In this document: piece by piece, positions 52,690 to 60,741 of the stretch | How the letters are laid out: each line of letters opens with the position of its first letter | Numbering within the stretch: position 1 is the stretch's first letter | DNA from: Streptomyces fradiae | GTDB lineage: Bacteria; Actinomycetota; Actinomycetes; Streptomycetales; Streptomycetaceae | Direction: 5' to 3' | DNA length: 64,000 nt | Assembly (NCBI RefSeq): GCF_041270065.1 | Contig: NZ_CP065958.1 | Span: forward strand, 7,502,001-7,566,000 | Translations under genes and position numbers: made by a program | The notes under the pieces: model-generated | Told to the model about the DNA's origin: nothing | Database searches by the model: none | The model's input: the letters and a program-made list of their open reading frames with translations, nothing else

Positions 52690-53001
52690 TCAGCCCCTCC
52701 CGGCCCCGTCGCGAGCCTCCGACTCCGACCCGCCGAGGAAGCGCGCGAACACCAGCACGCCCACCGGACCGAGCACCGCGAGCACCAGACCGAGATCCCC
52801 GTACGCGTCGCGGCCGAACCCCCGCGCCGCGAGCAGCAGCATCACCGTGACCAGCGTGCCGGTCAGACTCAGCCCGGCAAGGCGTGCCGGGGGAGTGCCC
52901 CGGCAGGCGGCCAGCAGCGCCGGCGGAAGAGCGAGGACCAGGAGCACCCCGAAGGCGATCAGCCAGCCGTTCCACTCCCCGGCGGGGTTCGCGCCGATCA
53001 C
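52690..53001 (-). CDS. mnhF: Mrp-type antiporter subunit F
   Basis: A 103-residue protein with three hydrophobic segments: WLIAFGVLLVLALPPALLAA, GLSLTGTLVTVMLLLAARGF and YGDLGLVLAVLGPVGVLVFARFL. The D/YxDLxLVLAxL pattern is typical of MnhF. GTG 53001 overlaps the subunit E stop by GTGA. Confidence 0.85.
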   Translation of the reverse strand: MIGANPAGEWNGWLIAFGVLLVLALPPALLAACRGTPPARLAGLSLTGTLVTVMLLLAARGFGRDAYGDLGLVLAVLGPVGVLVFARFLGGSESEARDGAGRG

Positions 53002-53462
53002 CCGCGGCCGCCGGTGGTCAGCGCGGTCTCCAGGGAACCGGCCCCGCCGGGCAGGGCGTGAACGAGCGCCGCGCGCTCCGGGCCCTGGTCGACCACGTAG
53101 GCGCCCGGCGTCGTGGACAGCAGCCCGCCCGCCCACGCGGGACCCGTGCCCTCCCGCCAGCGGACCGTGACGAAACGGCCGACGACCCGGTGCCCGCGCA
53201 GCGTCCGGACCACCGCCCGCGCAAGCCGCCAGGTGTCGGCGACCAGCGCCCCCGGCCACGAAAGGAGCGCGTGCGCCCACCCGGCGGTGCCGCCGAGCCG
53301 CGCCCCGGCAGCCACCCGCACCGCGCGGGCGGCGAGCGCGGCGAGCAGCGCCCCGGCCGCCGCCACAGCGAGCTCGGGCCGACTCACCGAACCGATCAGC
53401 AGCATCTGGAGGGCGACCAGCGGAACCCACCAGGCGAGCACCTCCACCGATGCCCGTGCCAT
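52998..53462 (-). CDS. mnhE: Mrp-type antiporter subunit E
   Basis: A 154-residue protein and first gene of the Mrp operon. N-terminal membrane helices (VPLVALQMLLIG, ELAVAAAGALLAALAA) are followed by the soluble domain with LLSTTPGAYVVDQGPERAALVHAL, which matches the MnhE pattern (TxTPGTxxxDxxxxxLxVHxL). Order on the - strand is E-F-G-DUF4040-B-C-D, each gene within 20 bp of or overlapping the next. The complex exports Na+ or other cations using the proton gradient in related systems. Confidence 0.87.
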   Translation of the reverse strand: MARASVEVLAWWVPLVALQMLLIGSVSRPELAVAAAGALLAALAARAVRVAAGARLGGTAGWAHALLSWPGALVADTWRLARAVVRTLRGHRVVGRFVTVRWREGTGPAWAGGLLSTTPGAYVVDQGPERAALVHALPGGAGSLETALTTGGRG

Positions 53463-53617
53463 GGCGCCTCCCCGTCCTCGTCACCCGCAGCCGGCCCGCG
53501 GGGCGAGCGGCCCGCCCGCCCCCGGCCGCCAGATCTACCGCGCCCTCCACCCGCGCGGTCCGCCCCGCGCCGCCCGCGGGCGCACGGCTCACCGGTCCGG
53601 AGTAGCGGCTTCCGGGC

Positions 53618-54100
53618 TCAGACCTTCGACGTCGGGCCGGATCCGGGTGCGGCGCCCTCACCGGCCGGCGGGCCCGTCGCGGGGTGCGGGGCCGGCTGGG
53701 GGACCAGGCGCATCCGGTGGCGCAGCAACAGCAGTTCACGGCCGGCACCGTCGGCGAAACGGCTGGTCACCACGTACACCCCGCAGTGCGCCCGGCCCAG
53801 CGGCAGCCGCTCGGCCGGGAGCCGCACCTCGTACGGGCCGCCGGCCCGGAAGCCGCCGAGCACGGTCCGCTCGGTCGAGAGCACCGACCCGTCCTTGACC
53901 CGGATCTCCTCGAAGGTCAGCCCGTCGATGTCCCGGCCGAGCCGGAATGTGATCCCGACGCTGATCACCGTGCCCTCCGGCAGCTCCAGGGGCTCCGCGC
54001 CCTCCCCGCCCTCCCCGTCGTCGCCGTCCCACAGGGCCACGTCGAGACGCCCCAGCTCCTCCGTGTGCAGGCAGAGGTCCACCAGTTCGAAAGCCTTCAT
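53618..54100 (-). CDS. RhoGDI-like immunoglobulin-fold protein
   Basis: A 160-residue soluble protein of which residues about 1-135 align by eye along the whole folded domain of eukaryotic Rho GDP-dissociation inhibitors. Matching landmarks are EGTVISVGITFRLGRDIDGL (human: KEGVEYRIKISFRVNREIVSGM), VLGGFRAGGPYEV (MVGSYGPRAEEYEF), LPLGRAHCGVYVVTSRFADG (APKGMLARGSYSIKSRFTDD) and the final RHRMRLV strand. The eukaryotic N-terminal arm that binds GTPase switches is absent; a Pro/Gly tail follows. In eukaryotes the domain binds prenyl groups in a hydrophobic pocket. The start overlaps the SDR stop by ATGA, so they share an operon. Function in bacteria is unknown to me. Confidence 0.7.
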   Translation of the reverse strand: MKAFELVDLCLHTEELGRLDVALWDGDDGEGGEGAEPLELPEGTVISVGITFRLGRDIDGLTFEEIRVKDGSVLSTERTVLGGFRAGGPYEVRLPAERLPLGRAHCGVYVVTSRFADGAGRELLLLRHRMRLVPQPAPHPATGPPAGEGAAPGSGPTSKV

Positions 54101-55179
54101 CGCGGTTCACCGCCTCGTGCGCCGGAGCCGCGGCCACGCCCCCGCCGTGGGTGCAGAGTCCGGGCCGCCAGCGCCGCAGCACCCACGGCCGCCGCGCCCG
54201 TCACGGCCGGATGGCGGGCCAGGGCCGCGTACGGCGAGTGCGCGACCGCCTCGTCGTCGAAGGCGCCATGGGCCCCGTGGTCCTGTCCGTCGGGCCCGTC
54301 CAGCGGGGCCCACAGATTGTGCGGGTCCTCGCCCCTCGACGGCTCGCCCGTCTGCTGGGACGCGTAACCGGTACGGGCCACGTACCGGTCCAGGAGACCG
54401 GGCACCGCCCGGCTGGCGAGCACCGCCGCCGCCGTCGAGGCCCCGACCCGGTACTCCTTGCGCCGCGGCCGGCGGGCGGCGTGCAGCACGGCCCGGGCCG
54501 CGACCTCCGGCTGGAACACCGGTGCCACCGGGCGCGGCCGGTAGGGCAGCCGGGACAGCGACCACGAGAACTGCGGGGTGTTCACGGCCGGAAGCTGGAC
54601 CACCGTGACCGCCACCCGGCTGTGGCGGTGCAGGAGTTCGAGCCGTACGGAGGCGGTGAAGCCGTTGATCGCGTGCTTGGCCCCGCAGTACGCGGCCTGC
54701 AGCGGCACGGCGGCCTCGCCGAGCGCCGAGCCCACCTGCACGACCGCGCCGGAGTCCCGGGGCAGCATCCGCCGCAGCGCGGCCCGGGTCCCGTTGACGC
54801 AGCCGAGGTACGTCACGTCCGTGACCCGTTCGAACTCGTCCGGAGCCGCGGCGAGGAACGGCGCGAAGACGGACGTGAACGCCGCGTTCACCCACACGTC
54901 CACCGGACCCAGGCGGCTCTCGACGCGGTCCGCTGCCTCCTCGACCATCCACGGCACCGCCATGTCCACCGGCACCACCAGCGCCTGACCACCGGCCCGG
55001 CGCACCTCCTCGGCCGCCGCCTCGAGCCCCACCCGGCCCCGCGCGAGCAGCGCCACCCGGGCCCCGCACGCACCGAAGGCACGTGCGGTGGCCCGGCCGA
55101 CCCCGGCGCTCGCACCCGTGACCACCACGGTCCGGCCCTCGAACGTCCGACGCGCCGGCTCGCGGGACGACCGCAGCAC
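54097..55179 (-). CDS. Short-chain dehydrogenase/reductase with C-terminal extension
   Basis: A 360-residue SDR. The NAD(P)H motif is VVVTGASAGVGRATA near residue 18; the active site has Ser in VQVGSALGEAAV and YCGAKHA (YxxxK). The catalytic domain ends near residue 255, and the remaining 100 residues are a hydrophilic linker plus an Ala-rich segment (VTGAAAVGAAALAARTL) that could be a membrane anchor. Related proteins are common in actinobacteria without known substrate. It sits 12 bp after the SRPBCC gene and overlaps the RhoGDI-like gene. Confidence 0.88.
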   Translation of the reverse strand: MLRSSREPARRTFEGRTVVVTGASAGVGRATARAFGACGARVALLARGRVGLEAAAEEVRRAGGQALVVPVDMAVPWMVEEAADRVESRLGPVDVWVNAAFTSVFAPFLAAAPDEFERVTDVTYLGCVNGTRAALRRMLPRDSGAVVQVGSALGEAAVPLQAAYCGAKHAINGFTASVRLELLHRHSRVAVTVVQLPAVNTPQFSWSLSRLPYRPRPVAPVFQPEVAARAVLHAARRPRRKEYRVGASTAAAVLASRAVPGLLDRYVARTGYASQQTGEPSRGEDPHNLWAPLDGPDGQDHGAHGAFDDEAVAHSPYAALARHPAVTGAAAVGAAALAARTLHPRRGRGRGSGARGGEPR

Positions 55180-55191
55180 GACCAGGCCCTT

Positions 55192-55764
55192 TCAGATGTG
55201 GGGCGAGCCGGGAGGGGCGTCGGGGAGCGGTCCCGGGTAAGGGCCCGGGCGCTCGGGCTCGGCGGGTTCGGCGGGCTCGACCGGTTCCGGTGACGTGCCC
55301 GTGCTGTCGGCGGGCCGCAGCCGACCGCGCCAGCCGCTCTCGGTGCCGTCGCTCTCCTCGACGTATTGCTTGAAGCGCTGCAGATCGCCGCGGACCCGTT
55401 CCTCCAGGAAGCCGAGGGCGTCACCGGCCTTCTCGACGATCCCCTGCGGCTCGACCTCCATGGCCAGGCTCACGCGCGTGTGCGTGTCGTCGAGACGCCG
55501 GAAACTGACGACGCCCTTCTGCTTCACGCCCGCGCTCACCGTGCGCCAGGAGATGCGCTCGTCGGGGAGCTGGTCGACGATCTCGGTGTCGAACTCACGG
55601 GTCACTCCCGCCACCCGGGTACGCCAGTGGCAGAGGCGGTCGTCGAGTTGCCGGACTTCCTCGACACCCTCCATGAAGCGCGGAAACTCCTCGAACCGCG
55701 TCCACTGGCCGTACACCGTGCGCAGTGGGGCGGTCACCCGGATCGTCTCCTGCACCATGCTCAT
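55192..55764 (-). CDS. SRPBCC-family (START-like) protein
   Basis: A 190-residue protein of the cyclase/dehydrase-like SRPBCC family, which binds hydrophobic ligands in a deep cavity. Family features are VQETIRVTAPLRTVYGQWTRFEEFPRFMEGV at the start, EFDTEIVDQLPDERISWRT and GVVSFRRLDDTHTRVSLAM, then a helix with FLEERVRGDLQRFKQYVE. The Pro/Glu-rich last 40 residues are disordered. GGAGGAG precedes ATG 55764. It is first in an apparent operon with the SDR and RhoGDI-like genes. Confidence 0.87.
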   Translation of the reverse strand: MSMVQETIRVTAPLRTVYGQWTRFEEFPRFMEGVEEVRQLDDRLCHWRTRVAGVTREFDTEIVDQLPDERISWRTVSAGVKQKGVVSFRRLDDTHTRVSLAMEVEPQGIVEKAGDALGFLEERVRGDLQRFKQYVEESDGTESGWRGRLRPADSTGTSPEPVEPAEPAEPERPGPYPGPLPDAPPGSPHI

Positions 55765-56038
55765 GGTCTCCTCCTCCCGGCTGCGTTCCGCGCGCGGCGC
55801 ATCTGCGTTCCGTCGCCCGGAATTTCTCGGTGGACGCCTGCGACTACCCCGTCCGACGGCGTGTACGCATCCGCCGCGGAACATCCGGGGCCGAAAGGGG
55901 TCCTGCGTGCCCTCGGGCTCGACACCGCCTACGGGCCGATTTCATCGGCACCGTTCGGGTAGTCGCGGTCACGGAAGGCACTGCGGCGCCGCGGGGCGCC
56001 GAGCGCACTGAGTACGAGACCGAGCACCGGAGACCGAG
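55765..56038. promoter_or_regulatory. Divergent promoter region with mirrored GGGTAGTCGC elements
   Basis: GCGACTACCC (55840-55849) and GGGTAGTCGC (55957-55966) are exact 10-bp inverted copies 107 bp apart. Each places GGGTAG in the direction of its neighbouring operon. GGGTA resembles the -10 element of Streptomyces SigB-type stress promoters, but I see no clear GTTT -35 partner. Confidence 0.4.
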
Positions 56039-56221
56039 ATGACCACGCCACAGCGCGGCAGCAGCAAGTCCGGGCCCCGCCTGGACGACGCACGCAAGAA
56101 GGAGGTCGAGGCCCAGATGCGCGCCGGACACCCGACGCGGACCGAGGACTGGCGCGAGCCGGAACCCATGGTGGAGCCCCCGCCCTCCGCGGAGAAGGAG
56201 AAGGACGAGGAAGAGCCATGA
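56039..56221 (+). CDS. Small highly charged hypothetical protein
   Basis: A 60-residue hydrophilic protein with no recognised domain: a basic N-terminal half (PRLDDARKKEVEAQMRAGHP) and an acidic, Pro-rich end (SAEKEKDEEEP). It is probably disordered. The ATG follows GGAGACCGAG and the stop overlaps the next gene by ATGA, so it is a real coupled gene. Context suggests a stress-related role. Confidence 0.65.
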   Translation: MTTPQRGSSKSGPRLDDARKKEVEAQMRAGHPTRTEDWREPEPMVEPPPSAEKEKDEEEP

Positions 56222-56763
56222 CCGCGTCGCAGAACTCCGCGAAGGATCAGGCGGAAGCCCCGGCGGAGGCCCACACCACGAGAACGGGCCCGCGCGGTGA
56301 CGACGTGTACCAGCCGGCCGGCTCGGACGCCTCGAACCGGCCCAGCGACCCGTTCGACCCGGAGAACGCGCTGGAGGTCGAACCCACCGAGGCCCCCGAA
56401 GAGCCGGGCTACTCGCCGCCCGACCGGCCGGTCGCGGTCACCCGCAGCGGTACGACCGCCGGCGAACAGCGGGCGGGCGCGTCGCTCGACGAGCGGCTCG
56501 CGAAAGAGCGGCCGGACGTGACGCCCGACGACGCCAACGGCATCGGTGACCTGCCCGGCGGGGAGGGCGAGCCGCTCGACGCCGAATCCGGTGCCGTCCG
56601 TGCCGGGCGCATCGTCGCGGCCGACCCGTCCGTGCCGGGCCGGGTCGCCGCACGGGACGTCGGACCCGACGACGGGGCGGCGGCCGCCGAGGAAGCGGCG
56701 ATGCACCGGGACATGGCGGTCGACGGCGGCGCGGACCGGCCGCCGCCACCACCGGCGGACTGA
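56218..56763 (+). CDS. DUF5709-like acidic protein
   Basis: A 181-residue very acidic protein. The stretches GYSPPDRPVAVTRSGTTAGEQRAGASLDERLAKERPDV and RAGRIVAADPSVPGR match, from memory, the DUF5709 family of actinobacteria; function is unknown. There are no membrane segments and it is likely disordered. It lies between the small charged protein (ATGA overlap) and the baeRF-like gene (12 bp gap). Confidence 0.75.
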   Translation: MTASQNSAKDQAEAPAEAHTTRTGPRGDDVYQPAGSDASNRPSDPFDPENALEVEPTEAPEEPGYSPPDRPVAVTRSGTTAGEQRAGASLDERLAKERPDVTPDDANGIGDLPGGEGEPLDAESGAVRAGRIVAADPSVPGRVAARDVGPDDGAAAAEEAAMHRDMAVDGGADRPPPPPAD

Positions 56764-56775
56764 GGCACCGAGGTG

Positions 56776-57984
56776 ATGAGGGTGAAGCTCGACTTCCTGG
56801 AACCCGTGACCCGTGAAGGGCCCTGGGCGTCCGTGTACGCAACGACCGGGCCGCCCGACGAGGCGTCGGCGGAGCGCCACGAACTCGTCTGGCGCGAGCT
56901 GTGCAGGTCCCTGGAGGAGCAGGGCGCGGACGAGCGGACCGTCGGCGCGGTGCGCGAGGAGCTGGACCGTGCCGGCCCCGAGGCCGGGCAGCGGGGACTC
57001 GCGCTCTTCGCGGCCGACGGCCGCGTCGCGCTCACCTGCCACCTCGACCGGGCACCCGGCGTACCGTCCGCCCTCTGGGCGGAACTGCCCCGCGTCACAC
57101 CCCTGCTCGACCCCGCTCGCCGGGAGCCCGTCTGCCTCGTCGCGCGCGTCGACCGGAGCGGAGCCGACTACCGTACGTACGGCACCGGTACGGGTGCTGG
57201 TACGGCCGCCCGCACGGGCAAGGACGCGGGCGCGGACGCCGACGCGGGTGAGCGACAGGGCTCGGTCGACGGCCGCGACTGGCCCCTGCACAGCGCCGCC
57301 TCGGGCGACTGGTCGGCCATCCACTTCGACGCCGCCGTCGAGAACACCTGGCAGGAGAACGCGGCACTGACCGCCCGCGAACTGGCCGGCGTCTGCCGCG
57401 AGTCCGGCGCGCAGCTGATCATGCTCGCCGGCGGCGCGCGCGAATGCCACGCCGTGCGCGAGCAGTTGCCCGAGGAACTGCGGGAGATCACCATGATCAG
57501 CGGCCACGGCGGCCGCGCCGCGGGCGCCGACACGGCCCTGCTCGCGGCCGACGTGGAAGCCGCACGTCTGGAGATCGCGGCTCGGCACACCGAGGCCGTA
57601 CTCGACCGCTTCCGCGCCGGCCGGGACGACAGCGGCCGGCACGTCACCTCCGTCGAGGGCGTCCCCGCGGTGACCGACGCCGCCCGGCAGCATCGGGTCG
57701 ACACCCTGCTGATCAACCCGGCGGGCGCGGACACCGGCCGGGAGGTCTGGCTCGGCGACGAACCGGACCAGCTGGCCGTACGGCGTACCGAGGCCGCGGC
57801 CGCGCCGGGCACCGCCCGGCCGCGTCCGGTCCGGGCCGACGACGCCCTGGTGCTGTGCGCGACGACGACCGGCGGCGAGGCGGTCATGGTGCCGGGCGAC
57901 CGCTCGGACGGCGGCCCCTCCGGAGGCATCGGCGCGATCCTGCGCTGGCCGCGCAGCGAGCCGGAGGCGACGGCCGACCGCTGA
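56776..57984 (+). CDS. baeRF/Vms1-like protein (bacterial release-factor-like fold)
   Basis: A 402-residue protein similar to Rv2629 and the baeRF2 group, bacterial relatives of the eRF1/Vms1 fold linked to peptidyl-tRNA or ribosome rescue. Recognised stretches are FLEPVTREGPWASVYATT at the start, a central GDWSAIHFDAAVENTWQENA that stands where the tRNA-active loop lies in relatives, AGGARECHAVREQLPEEL, and the C-terminal DDALVLCATTTGGEAVMVP. A Gly/Thr/Ala-rich insert spans residues 135-160. ATG 56776 is preferred over GTG 56773. Activity is inferred only from the family. Confidence 0.78.
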   Translation: MRVKLDFLEPVTREGPWASVYATTGPPDEASAERHELVWRELCRSLEEQGADERTVGAVREELDRAGPEAGQRGLALFAADGRVALTCHLDRAPGVPSALWAELPRVTPLLDPARREPVCLVARVDRSGADYRTYGTGTGAGTAARTGKDAGADADAGERQGSVDGRDWPLHSAASGDWSAIHFDAAVENTWQENAALTARELAGVCRESGAQLIMLAGGARECHAVREQLPEELREITMISGHGGRAAGADTALLAADVEAARLEIAARHTEAVLDRFRAGRDDSGRHVTSVEGVPAVTDAARQHRVDTLLINPAGADTGREVWLGDEPDQLAVRRTEAAAAPGTARPRPVRADDALVLCATTTGGEAVMVPGDRSDGGPSGGIGAILRWPRSEPEATADR

Positions 57985-58055
57985 TCCGTCCCTCCGTCCA
58001 TCCGCCGTTCCGCCCATCCGCCCATCCGTCCATCCGTCCATCCGCCCACTCGTCC
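57984..58055. repeat. CATCCGYC tandem repeat in an intergenic leader
   Basis: About eight imperfect 8-bp copies of CATCCGTC/CATCCGCC and variants fill the gap after the baeRF-like stop and end at the AGGAGG site of the next gene. The copies could expand or contract by slippage. Confidence 0.7.
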
Positions 58056-58065
58056 AGGAGGCGTC

Positions 58066-58332
58066 ATGACGGCCTCGTCCCCCTTCCTCCTCCTCTCGGG
58101 CGGGCATCTCCTCGTCCGGGCGGACCAGATGACCGCGCTGCTGCGACACGTCGCGGCCGTCTGGCTGCAGGCCACGGACCGGGGAGAGACGGACTACGAT
58201 CCGGCCACCGTCCTCGCCCTCGCGAACGGGCTCATGGAGGTGGCCGACCAGATCGACGCCGAGTGCATCGCGCTGCTGCCGCCCAAGGACGAGGAAGAGG
58301 AAGACGACGACGCGGAAGACGCCGAGGACTGA
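58066..58332 (+). CDS. Small hypothetical protein with an acidic tail
   Basis: An 88-residue protein, not firmly recognised. Residues 1-70 look like a compact helical domain (LLVRADQMTALLRHVAAVWLQA, TVLALANGLMEVADQIDAEC), and the last 15 residues are almost all Asp and Glu. It has a good AGGAGG site. It is followed by a strong terminator, so it probably ends the + strand stress operon that begins at 56039 or is expressed alone. Confidence 0.7.
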   Translation: MTASSPFLLLSGGHLLVRADQMTALLRHVAAVWLQATDRGETDYDPATVLALANGLMEVADQIDAECIALLPPKDEEEEDDDAEDAED

Positions 58333-58340
58333 CCACGCCG

Positions 58341-58366
58341 GATCCCGGCCACCTGTGGCCGGGATC
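58341..58366. terminator. Strong bidirectional hairpin terminator
   Basis: GATCCCGGCCAC-CT-GTGGCCGGGATC is a perfect 12-bp stem between two convergent genes, 8 bases after one stop and 14 bases before the other. Confidence 0.85.
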
Positions 58367-58380
58367 AGCGCGGCACGTGC

Positions 58381-58875
58381 TTACGCGGCCTTGCTCTCAC
58401 CGCCGTTGCCCGCGACAGGGATCTTGTACGGCCGAGCCGCCTCGGACTTGGGCACCCGTACGGTCAGGATGCCGTCGTCGAGGTCGGCCTCGACGTGCTC
58501 ACTGTCGATGCTGCCCGGGAGGCTGGTCCGGTAGCAGAAGGAACCCCTGCGCCGGGTGAGCATCTTGCCTTCGGACTTCTCGTCCATCTCGCCGGTGATG
58601 CACAGCTCGTTCCCCTTGAGCTCCACCTCGATGTCGTCACGGGGAATGCCGGGCATCTCGGCCTTGATGACATAGGCGTCATCGGTCTCGTTCATCTCGG
58701 CGGTCGGCGTCCAGCCGCCTCGCTCGGCCATCGTCATGCCGGGCCCCGCGGCCTGCTCCAGGTATCGGCCCATCTGGCTCCACATGTCCTCGAAGTCCCG
58801 CCAGGGATCCCACATGCCCCAGACGGGGCGAGGCATGAGTCCGCCGCCGGTGCCGCGTCGAACCGGGAAGTTCAT
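58381..58875 (-). CDS. Small heat-shock protein (Hsp20/alpha-crystallin)
   Basis: A 164-residue ATP-independent chaperone that holds unfolding proteins. The N-terminal arm is aromatic (WGMWDPWRDFEDMW). The alpha-crystallin domain starts at PTAEMNETDDAYVIKAEMPG and contains DIEVELKGNELCITGE, RRRGSFCYRTSLP and ADLDDGILTVRVPKSE. The C-terminal IPV anchor is present. ATG 58875 is chosen because GGAG lies six bases upstream. No inverted HspR-type repeat was recognised upstream. Confidence 0.94.
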   Translation of the reverse strand: MNFPVRRGTGGGLMPRPVWGMWDPWRDFEDMWSQMGRYLEQAAGPGMTMAERGGWTPTAEMNETDDAYVIKAEMPGIPRDDIEVELKGNELCITGEMDEKSEGKMLTRRRGSFCYRTSLPGSIDSEHVEADLDDGILTVRVPKSEAARPYKIPVAGNGGESKAA

Positions 58876-58988
58876 GACCATCTCCACTTCCCTCGATCTG
58901 CTGCGCGCGCGACGCGCACACTCTTCCGTTCGGCGACTGCCCGCGCCCCGCCCACCCATGCGGCCGGCCGCCCCCTGCGACCCGCCGC

Positions 58989-60623
58989 CTAGCCGGTGGT
59001 GTCGGAGCCGTTGGTGCCGACGCTGGTCGTGTCGGACGTCACCGACGGCAGGTACCGCGGCGCGCGCCACGCGTCCAGGCGCTGCTCCACCGCCGCACCC
59101 AGCGACAGCAGCGCCGCGTCCTGGTGGTCGCCGGCCATCAGGAGCAGGCCGACCGGCAACTCGCCGACGAACCCGGCGGGCACGGACAGCGAGGGGTAGC
59201 CGGACACGGCGGCCGGGGTGGAGGAGGGGATCACGTCGTTGTCGCCACGCGCGCAGTCGGTCGTCCAGGCGGGCGGGTTCGCCGGGGAGGCGATGGCGTC
59301 CAGGTCGTGGTCGGCCATGGTCTCGTCGATGGACCGCCGGGACAGGTCCTTCAGCTCGGCGCGCATGGCCTGATATTCCGGATCCGTGACCGGCGGCGCG
59401 GCCAGCGCCTGCTCGAAGAGTTCCTGGCCGGCGAAGCAGGTCCGCTCGGCCGGGTGCGCGCGGTTGAACTCGATCAGGGCGGCGAGGTCGCGCGGCCCGT
59501 TGCGGGTGGCGAGGTAGGCGTCGATGTCCCGGTGGAACTCGCTCAGCAGGGCCGGGAACTCCAGCTCGGCCAGCCGGGCCTGGTACGGCGGCGTCACCTC
59601 GACGACCTGTGCGCCGGCGGCCCGCAGCCGGGCCGCGGTCCGGGTCATCAGGGCGTCGACGTCGGCGCCGAGCGAGGGGAGCCGCCAGAGGCCGATCCGC
59701 TTGCCGCGCAGACCACCGGAGCGCGCGGCCGCGTCCACGGCCCCTGCGGTCCCGGCGTCATGGTGGCCGCTGAGCACCGAGAGGGTGATCGCCGTGTCGA
59801 CGACATTGCGTGCCATGGGTCCGGCCGTGTCCTGCTCGGCGGAGATCGGGACGACGCCGGACCGGCTGACCAGGCCGAGGCTGGGCTTGTGGCCGACGAC
59901 CCCGTTCATCCCGGCCGGACACACGATGGAGCCGTCCGTCTCGGTGCCGATCGCCACCTGCGCCAGCGAGGCGGCGAGCGCGGCGGCCGAACCGGCGGAC
60001 GATCCGCAGGGATTGCGGTCGAGGACGTACGGGTTGCGGGTCTGCCCGCCCACCGCCGACCAGCCCGACGTCGGCTTCGCCGCACGGAAGTTGGCCCACT
60101 CGGACAGATTGGCCTTGCCCAGGATCACGGCTCCCGCCGCGCGCAGCCTCGCCACCAGCTCCGCGTCCCGGACCGGCGGGTTTCCGGCCAGTGCGAGCGA
60201 CCCGGCCGTCGTCGGCATGTCGCGGGTGTCCACGTTGTCCTTCAGCAGGACGGGGATGCCGTCGAGCGGGCCGCGGACCTTCCCGAGGCGATGCCTGACA
60301 TCACTGGCGCGCGCCTGGTCCAGGGCGGTGGGGCTGGTGCGGAGCACCGCGTTGATCTTCGGGTCGACCGTCTCGATCCGGTGGAGGTACGCCCGGGTCA
60401 GCTCCGCCGAGGTCAGGGACCCGCGCTTCATGCGGGCCTGCAACTCGGGGATCGTCACCGTGTCCAGATCCACTCCGCGCAGGGTCGCCGACGCGACGCC
60501 GGGCGGGGCACCACCGGCACCGGCCTCGGCGGCCGCCGCCCGCTGCCCCGGCGCACCCGCCATCAGAAGGGGCGCCACGGCCAGAGCCGCGGTCACCGCC
60601 GCAACGCTTCTCTTCCTCTTCAT
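58989..60623 (-). CDS. Secreted amidase-signature enzyme
   Basis: A 544-residue exported amidase. MKRKRS plus a hydrophobic stretch (VTAALAVAPLLMAGAPG) and an Ala-rich cleavage region form the signal peptide. The Ser-cisSer-Lys triad is visible: Lys in PVLLKDNVDT, and both Ser in NPCGSSAGSAAALAASLAQVAIGTETDGSI. It hydrolyses amide bonds of unknown substrate. The Thr/Ser-rich end may be a flexible tail. ATG 60623 matches the signal peptide start, but no clear ribosome binding site precedes it. Confidence 0.9.
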   Translation of the reverse strand: MKRKRSVAAVTAALAVAPLLMAGAPGQRAAAAEAGAGGAPPGVASATLRGVDLDTVTIPELQARMKRGSLTSAELTRAYLHRIETVDPKINAVLRTSPTALDQARASDVRHRLGKVRGPLDGIPVLLKDNVDTRDMPTTAGSLALAGNPPVRDAELVARLRAAGAVILGKANLSEWANFRAAKPTSGWSAVGGQTRNPYVLDRNPCGSSAGSAAALAASLAQVAIGTETDGSIVCPAGMNGVVGHKPSLGLVSRSGVVPISAEQDTAGPMARNVVDTAITLSVLSGHHDAGTAGAVDAAARSGGLRGKRIGLWRLPSLGADVDALMTRTAARLRAAGAQVVEVTPPYQARLAELEFPALLSEFHRDIDAYLATRNGPRDLAALIEFNRAHPAERTCFAGQELFEQALAAPPVTDPEYQAMRAELKDLSRRSIDETMADHDLDAIASPANPPAWTTDCARGDNDVIPSSTPAAVSGYPSLSVPAGFVGELPVGLLLMAGDHQDAALLSLGAAVEQRLDAWRAPRYLPSVTSDTTSVGTNGSDTTG

Positions 60624-60709
60624 GGGGGACAGCCCAGTGGAGGCGGGCCGGGGGCACAAGAGACTTCTGCGCCTGAATCAGCCGGCGCGCCTGGCATACC
60701 CCCACCCCG

Positions 60710-60715
60710 TATAAT
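60710..60715 (+). promoter_or_regulatory. Consensus -10 hexamer upstream of a small membrane-protein gene
   Basis: A perfect TATAAT, rare in DNA this GC-rich, lies 26 bp before the GTG at 60742. No good -35 hexamer is found 16-19 bp upstream. Confidence 0.4.
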
Positions 60716-60741
60716 CCGGTGGGTCGAGGACGGAGATCGCA

